Shown here: positions 14,471-16,845 of the stretch, one piece after another | Layout of the letters: each line of letters opens with the position of its first letter | Position numbering within the stretch: the first letter of the stretch is position 1 | DNA from: Cyclobacteriaceae bacterium | GTDB lineage: Bacteria > Bacteroidota > Bacteroidia > Cytophagales > Cyclobacteriaceae | Reading direction: 5' to 3' | NCBI GenBank assembly: GCA_030589835.1 | Contig: JAUUZS010000016.1 | Span: 1-16,845, forward strand | DNA: 16,845 nucleotides | The notes under the pieces: model-generated | The model's database searches: none | What the model saw: the letters and a program-made list of their open reading frames with translations, nothing else | Told to the model about the DNA's origin: nothing | Made by a program: the position numbers and the translations under genes

Positions 14471-15568
14471 CTATAATGCAGCTATAGCCTTACAAAGAGC
14501 TTTAAAACAACCTGCCTGATCACCCCGGTCTATATCAGGTTGCTCCTTGATTCCATAATAATAATCCATAAAGTTTTCGGCGCTGGTCCATACGGTTTGG
14601 ATCATTCCGCTATAATTATCTTTCACAACCGAGGTAGCATGTTGCCTCAGGTCTACCATCATGTGTAATTGTTGGGTGGCAAGATCACCATTTCTCCATG
14701 GGCAGGTCGCAACTCTGAAACCCTTCATGGCAAACAGCACTGCCGTAGGATCGAGTCGTTCATAATGCCAATCACAGATCATGACGTCTTTCGGGATCAG
14801 GTCTATGGCACGATGGGTATTGTTCATGCTCGCCTCCCACATCCCCAGACCCGTAGTTTTTCCATCGATCAATCGATCTCCCCAAATCCACAGTTCCTGG
14901 TCATTAGCTGCAAGATGATTTCTGATTTTCGTGACCTCTCCTGCAAATAATTCTGCCTTATCCCTGCCGGAGCATCGTGGGCATTTATCATCTCCGATAT
15001 AGAACACCTCGTCCATTCCTGCATGAAAAGCCTTCGCCTCAAAAACTTCCATAATCTCATCAACCAGGGCGAAAACTATGGGATGTACTTCCGGATGCAA
15101 GGGGCAATAGCTTTTGCAATACAACCCATCTTCATTTGGCCATACATATTTTTCAGGTAATTGTATATGTGGTGTTTCGTCAAATTCAGGATACACCCGC
15201 AGCAGGCCGGTAAGCTCACTGTGCCAGGATTGATGGCCAAGCAGGTTGATTTGAGGAATTAGGTTGATTTGATGTTTTTTACACACCTCTACCATTTTTT
15301 TTACATCGGCTTTTGATAGGGCGATTGGATTTCTCAACTCGGGATGGCTTTTAAATTGATAGTTGTAATCAACGCGTAGAATAAGCGTATTTATTTTTTT
15401 TGGACCAAGTTCTTCATCGATGAACTTTATAAACCGATCAACACCATCAACGTTAGGGGCAGCAATACAGAGACCTCTAAGCGGTAATTTTTCGTCCAAA
15501 GATTGCTGAGCAATGGATTGGAAGGCAATCAAGAATATTATTCCAATAAAAATACGTGTGCGTTTCAT
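14471..15568 (-). CDS. GH20-type beta-N-acetylhexosaminidase, single-domain secreted form
   Basis: The product has 365 residues and a signal peptide, MKRTRIFIGIIFLIAFQSIA, cleaved near A-QQ. The barrel begins with RGLCIAAPNVDGVDRFIKFI. IPQINLLGHQSWHSE and FHAGMDEVF resemble the GH20 substrate-helix and catalytic motifs; Asp186-Glu187 correspond to the Asp-Glu pair that cleaves N-acetylhexosamine by substrate assistance. ELWIWGDRLID and TVWTSAENFMDY fit later barrel strands. The usual N-terminal GH20b domain is absent, and HxGMDE replaces the common HxGGDE. Cysteines in CKSYCPLHP and CPRC could form a disulfide or metal site. The enzyme is probably periplasmic. It lies 160 bp downstream of the second GH29 gene on the same strand. 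Substrate is uncertain. Confidence 0.85.
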   Translation of the reverse strand: MKRTRIFIGIIFLIAFQSIAQQSLDEKLPLRGLCIAAPNVDGVDRFIKFIDEELGPKKINTLILRVDYNYQFKSHPELRNPIALSKADVKKMVEVCKKHQINLIPQINLLGHQSWHSELTGLLRVYPEFDETPHIQLPEKYVWPNEDGLYCKSYCPLHPEVHPIVFALVDEIMEVFEAKAFHAGMDEVFYIGDDKCPRCSGRDKAELFAGEVTKIRNHLAANDQELWIWGDRLIDGKTTGLGMWEASMNNTHRAIDLIPKDVMICDWHYERLDPTAVLFAMKGFRVATCPWRNGDLATQQLHMMVDLRQHATSVVKDNYSGMIQTVWTSAENFMDYYYGIKEQPDIDRGDQAGCFKALCKAIAAL

Positions 15569-15621
15569 AATTAATGAGTTTAAGGCTATTTAGTGTTTGT
15601 TTATAAGTCGGAATTTGTCAG

Positions 15622-15705
15622 AAATTGAAAAAAGTAAATTCCATAAATCCCCTCCAAGGAGGGGTAGGGGTGGGTATTAAAAAACATATTTACTTTTTTC
15701 AATTT
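15622..15705. repeat. Perfect 18-bp inverted repeat with nested GC hairpin
   Basis: AAATTGAAAAAAGTAAAT at 15622-15639 is exactly complementary to ATTTACTTTTTTCAATTT at 15688-15705. Inside the 48-base loop, CCCCTCC at 15649-15655 pairs with GGAGGGG at 15658-15664, followed by TAGGGGTGGG. The element sits between the GH29 stop and the GH20 start (both on -), so the transcript would contain a long hairpin. It may act as an intercistronic attenuator or be a small non-autonomous repeat with terminal inverted repeats. Confidence 0.9.
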
Positions 15706-15728
15706 TAACATGATATTATAGACAGACA

Positions 15729-16845
15729 CTATTCAGTGATGATACCGATTTCTGCAATGGATATAAAATTTTTATTATTTATCTCTCTTTCACCAACGAA
15801 TTTGATGAATCGACCAACGACAGCTTCGAATGTTTTGCTTTGCAATACGGGATTGTTTTTAATGTTGCTAAACTCCCCTCTGGCTACCGGTTTGTTCCAG
15901 TTAAGCCCATCTTTACTTACGTAAAACTGGTAATGTGAGATGGTGCCATCGATGTACCGTTGTTGCGTTGGCAGATAGGCGAAGCCTTTTAAGGTCAGTA
16001 TTTCACCCAGATCAATGATTACAGACTGTGGTAAGCCATCTTTTGGGGAACTTTTCCAAATAGATCTTTCTTTCGCATCGACAAGGAAACTTCCACGCGG
16101 ATCTTTTTCGGGATCAGGTGAGATCACCGACCAATTGGTTTTTGCAATGTCAAACGCCTTTGATGAAGTCGCACTTTGATCACCACTTTCCGGATCAATG
16201 GCAATGGCTTTGAGTTCAGCTTTTCCTTCCATCAAAAAGGCCTTGGTGTATTGTGATGATTCGGTGGTTGGTTCATTGCCGTTGGTGCTATAATAAATCT
16301 CCAGTTCGCTATCGAAAGCAGTGATGGAGACCATGCCTTTTTTGTCGCGCTCAATTGTTGGTGGCTCCAAAAGTTTAGGAGCATGATACACTTCAATATT
16401 GGTGATGGTCGGACTTCCCTTAGCGTCCAGGATATTAAATCGCAATTTTTGAGCCGTGACATTGTCAAACCTCAAAATGCGTTTATACCCAATGGTAGTT
16501 TGCGAGGCGATTTCTTTCCACTCATTGTTTACAATTACTTCCAAGGTGAATTTTTTAACTCGTTGTCCCAAAGGAATATATTCTTGTGCCAGAAAACGGT
16601 TGAATGTAGTTTCCTTTCCGAAATCAATAGTTAACGAAGCTTTTATCACTCCGTCATCGGTAGACCAATAGGATTCCTTATTTTCATCAATTGCCCTCTC
16701 CGCATTAAATGAACTTGAATTTCCGCGAACGTTTGAGGCTTCAACATATACATCAGTTGCCAGGTTCGTTTCAAAATCCTTTTTGATCACATTTACCATT
16801 TTCATCAGGTGTTCCACATCATTTTCGTGGATAAGCCCTCTGGCA
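15729..16845 (-). CDS. GH29 alpha-L-fucosidase with C-terminal F5/8C domains (5' end outside window)
   Basis: The frame stays open to the window edge; the first visible residues ARGLIHENDVEHLMK are the end of a GH29 barrel (family pattern NIPPDxRGLIHxxD), so the catalytic part lies beyond the window. The GTG at 16817 is internal and not the start. Visible domains in order are a first F5/8 type C (CBM32-like) domain (SNVRGNSSSFNAERAIDENK, YWSTDDG, FNRFLAQEYI), a chitobiase/hexosaminidase C-terminal-like insert (LEIYYSTNGNEPTTESSQYT), and a second F5/8C domain (SVISPDPEKDPRGSFLVDAK, WKSSPKDGLPQSVIIDLGE, FYVSKDGLNW). The stop is at 15729-15731. The enzyme releases alpha-L-fucose; the two binding domains suggest attachment to complex galactose- or hexosamine-containing glycans. 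Confidence 0.88.
   Translation of the reverse strand, partial: ARGLIHENDVEHLMKMVNVIKKDFETNLATDVYVEASNVRGNSSSFNAERAIDENKESYWSTDDGVIKASLTIDFGKETTFNRFLAQEYIPLGQRVKKFTLEVIVNNEWKEIASQTTIGYKRILRFDNVTAQKLRFNILDAKGSPTITNIEVYHAPKLLEPPTIERDKKGMVSITAFDSELEIYYSTNGNEPTTESSQYTKAFLMEGKAELKAIAIDPESGDQSATSSKAFDIAKTNWSVISPDPEKDPRGSFLVDAKERSIWKSSPKDGLPQSVIIDLGEILTLKGFAYLPTQQRYIDGTISHYQFYVSKDGLNWNKPVARGEFSNIKNNPVLQSKTFEAVVGRFIKFVGEREINNKNFISIAEIGIITE

Noticed and set aside
16815..16817. GTG as the start of a separate F5/8C-domain protein
   Set aside because: The frame is open to the window edge and the residues before it are the end of a GH29 barrel, so it is the 3' part of a larger fucosidase.

Overview
The window looks like part of a Bacteroidota genome, most likely a Cytophagales-type organism. 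The evidence is a SusC/SusD outer-membrane glycan-uptake pair, secreted and lipoprotein glycosidases, TAnnTTTG-like promoter boxes in place of E. coli-type ones, a DUF6261-type protein, and several kinds of palindromic and heptamer intergenic repeats. No tRNA, rRNA, CRISPR array or transposase was found. The phylum is well supported; the order is a guess.

Layout. At 1-2527 are the 3' end of a GH2 beta-galactosidase-like gene and a GH29 alpha-L-fucosidase lipoprotein, both on +. The fucosidase is cut short by an in-frame TGA, with recognisable fucosidase tail sequence continuing for 28 codons after it. At 2722-5284, on -, are a beta-propeller (FG-GAP/VCBS) lipoprotein and a DinB/DUF1572-like protein. 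At 5673-11765, on +, are a fragment resembling the N-terminus of a FecR anti-sigma factor, then susC, susD and a strong intrinsic terminator. At 11979-12665, on +, is a small SusC-like protein with carboxypeptidase-regulatory and plug domains but no beta-barrel. At 13104-13763, on -, is a DUF6261-type protein. A gene-poor, probably decayed stretch follows at 13764-14470. At 14471-16845, on -, are a GH20-type glycosidase and the 3' part of a second GH29 fucosidase carrying two F5/8C (CBM32-like) domains; this gene runs off the window.

Together this is a polysaccharide utilisation locus. Two fucosidases, a GH2 enzyme and a GH20 enzyme suggest a fucosylated glycan containing beta-galactose and N-acetylhexosamine, such as an N-glycan, mucin-type or similar glycoconjugate. 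No sulfatase, lyase or endo-acting enzyme is visible. The lipoproteins and SusD would sit on the cell surface or outer membrane, SusC would import oligosaccharides, and the exo-glycosidases would trim them. The usual ECF sigma factor is not visible and the FecR-like gene is a fragment, so regulation here may have been lost or moved.

The most unusual material lies between genes. Both convergent gene pairs are separated by a tandem array. One (2615-2716) is built of heptamers, six per exact 42-bp period. The other (12802-13006) is five diverged, gap-free 41-bp units. Other structures are inverted heptamer arms (5369-5481), two near-identical palindromes in opposite orientation (831-853 and 5481-5501) and a perfect 18-bp inverted repeat with a nested GC hairpin (15622-15705). 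The best candidates for something undescribed are the barrel-less plug protein and the 41-bp array lying between it and the DUF6261 gene.
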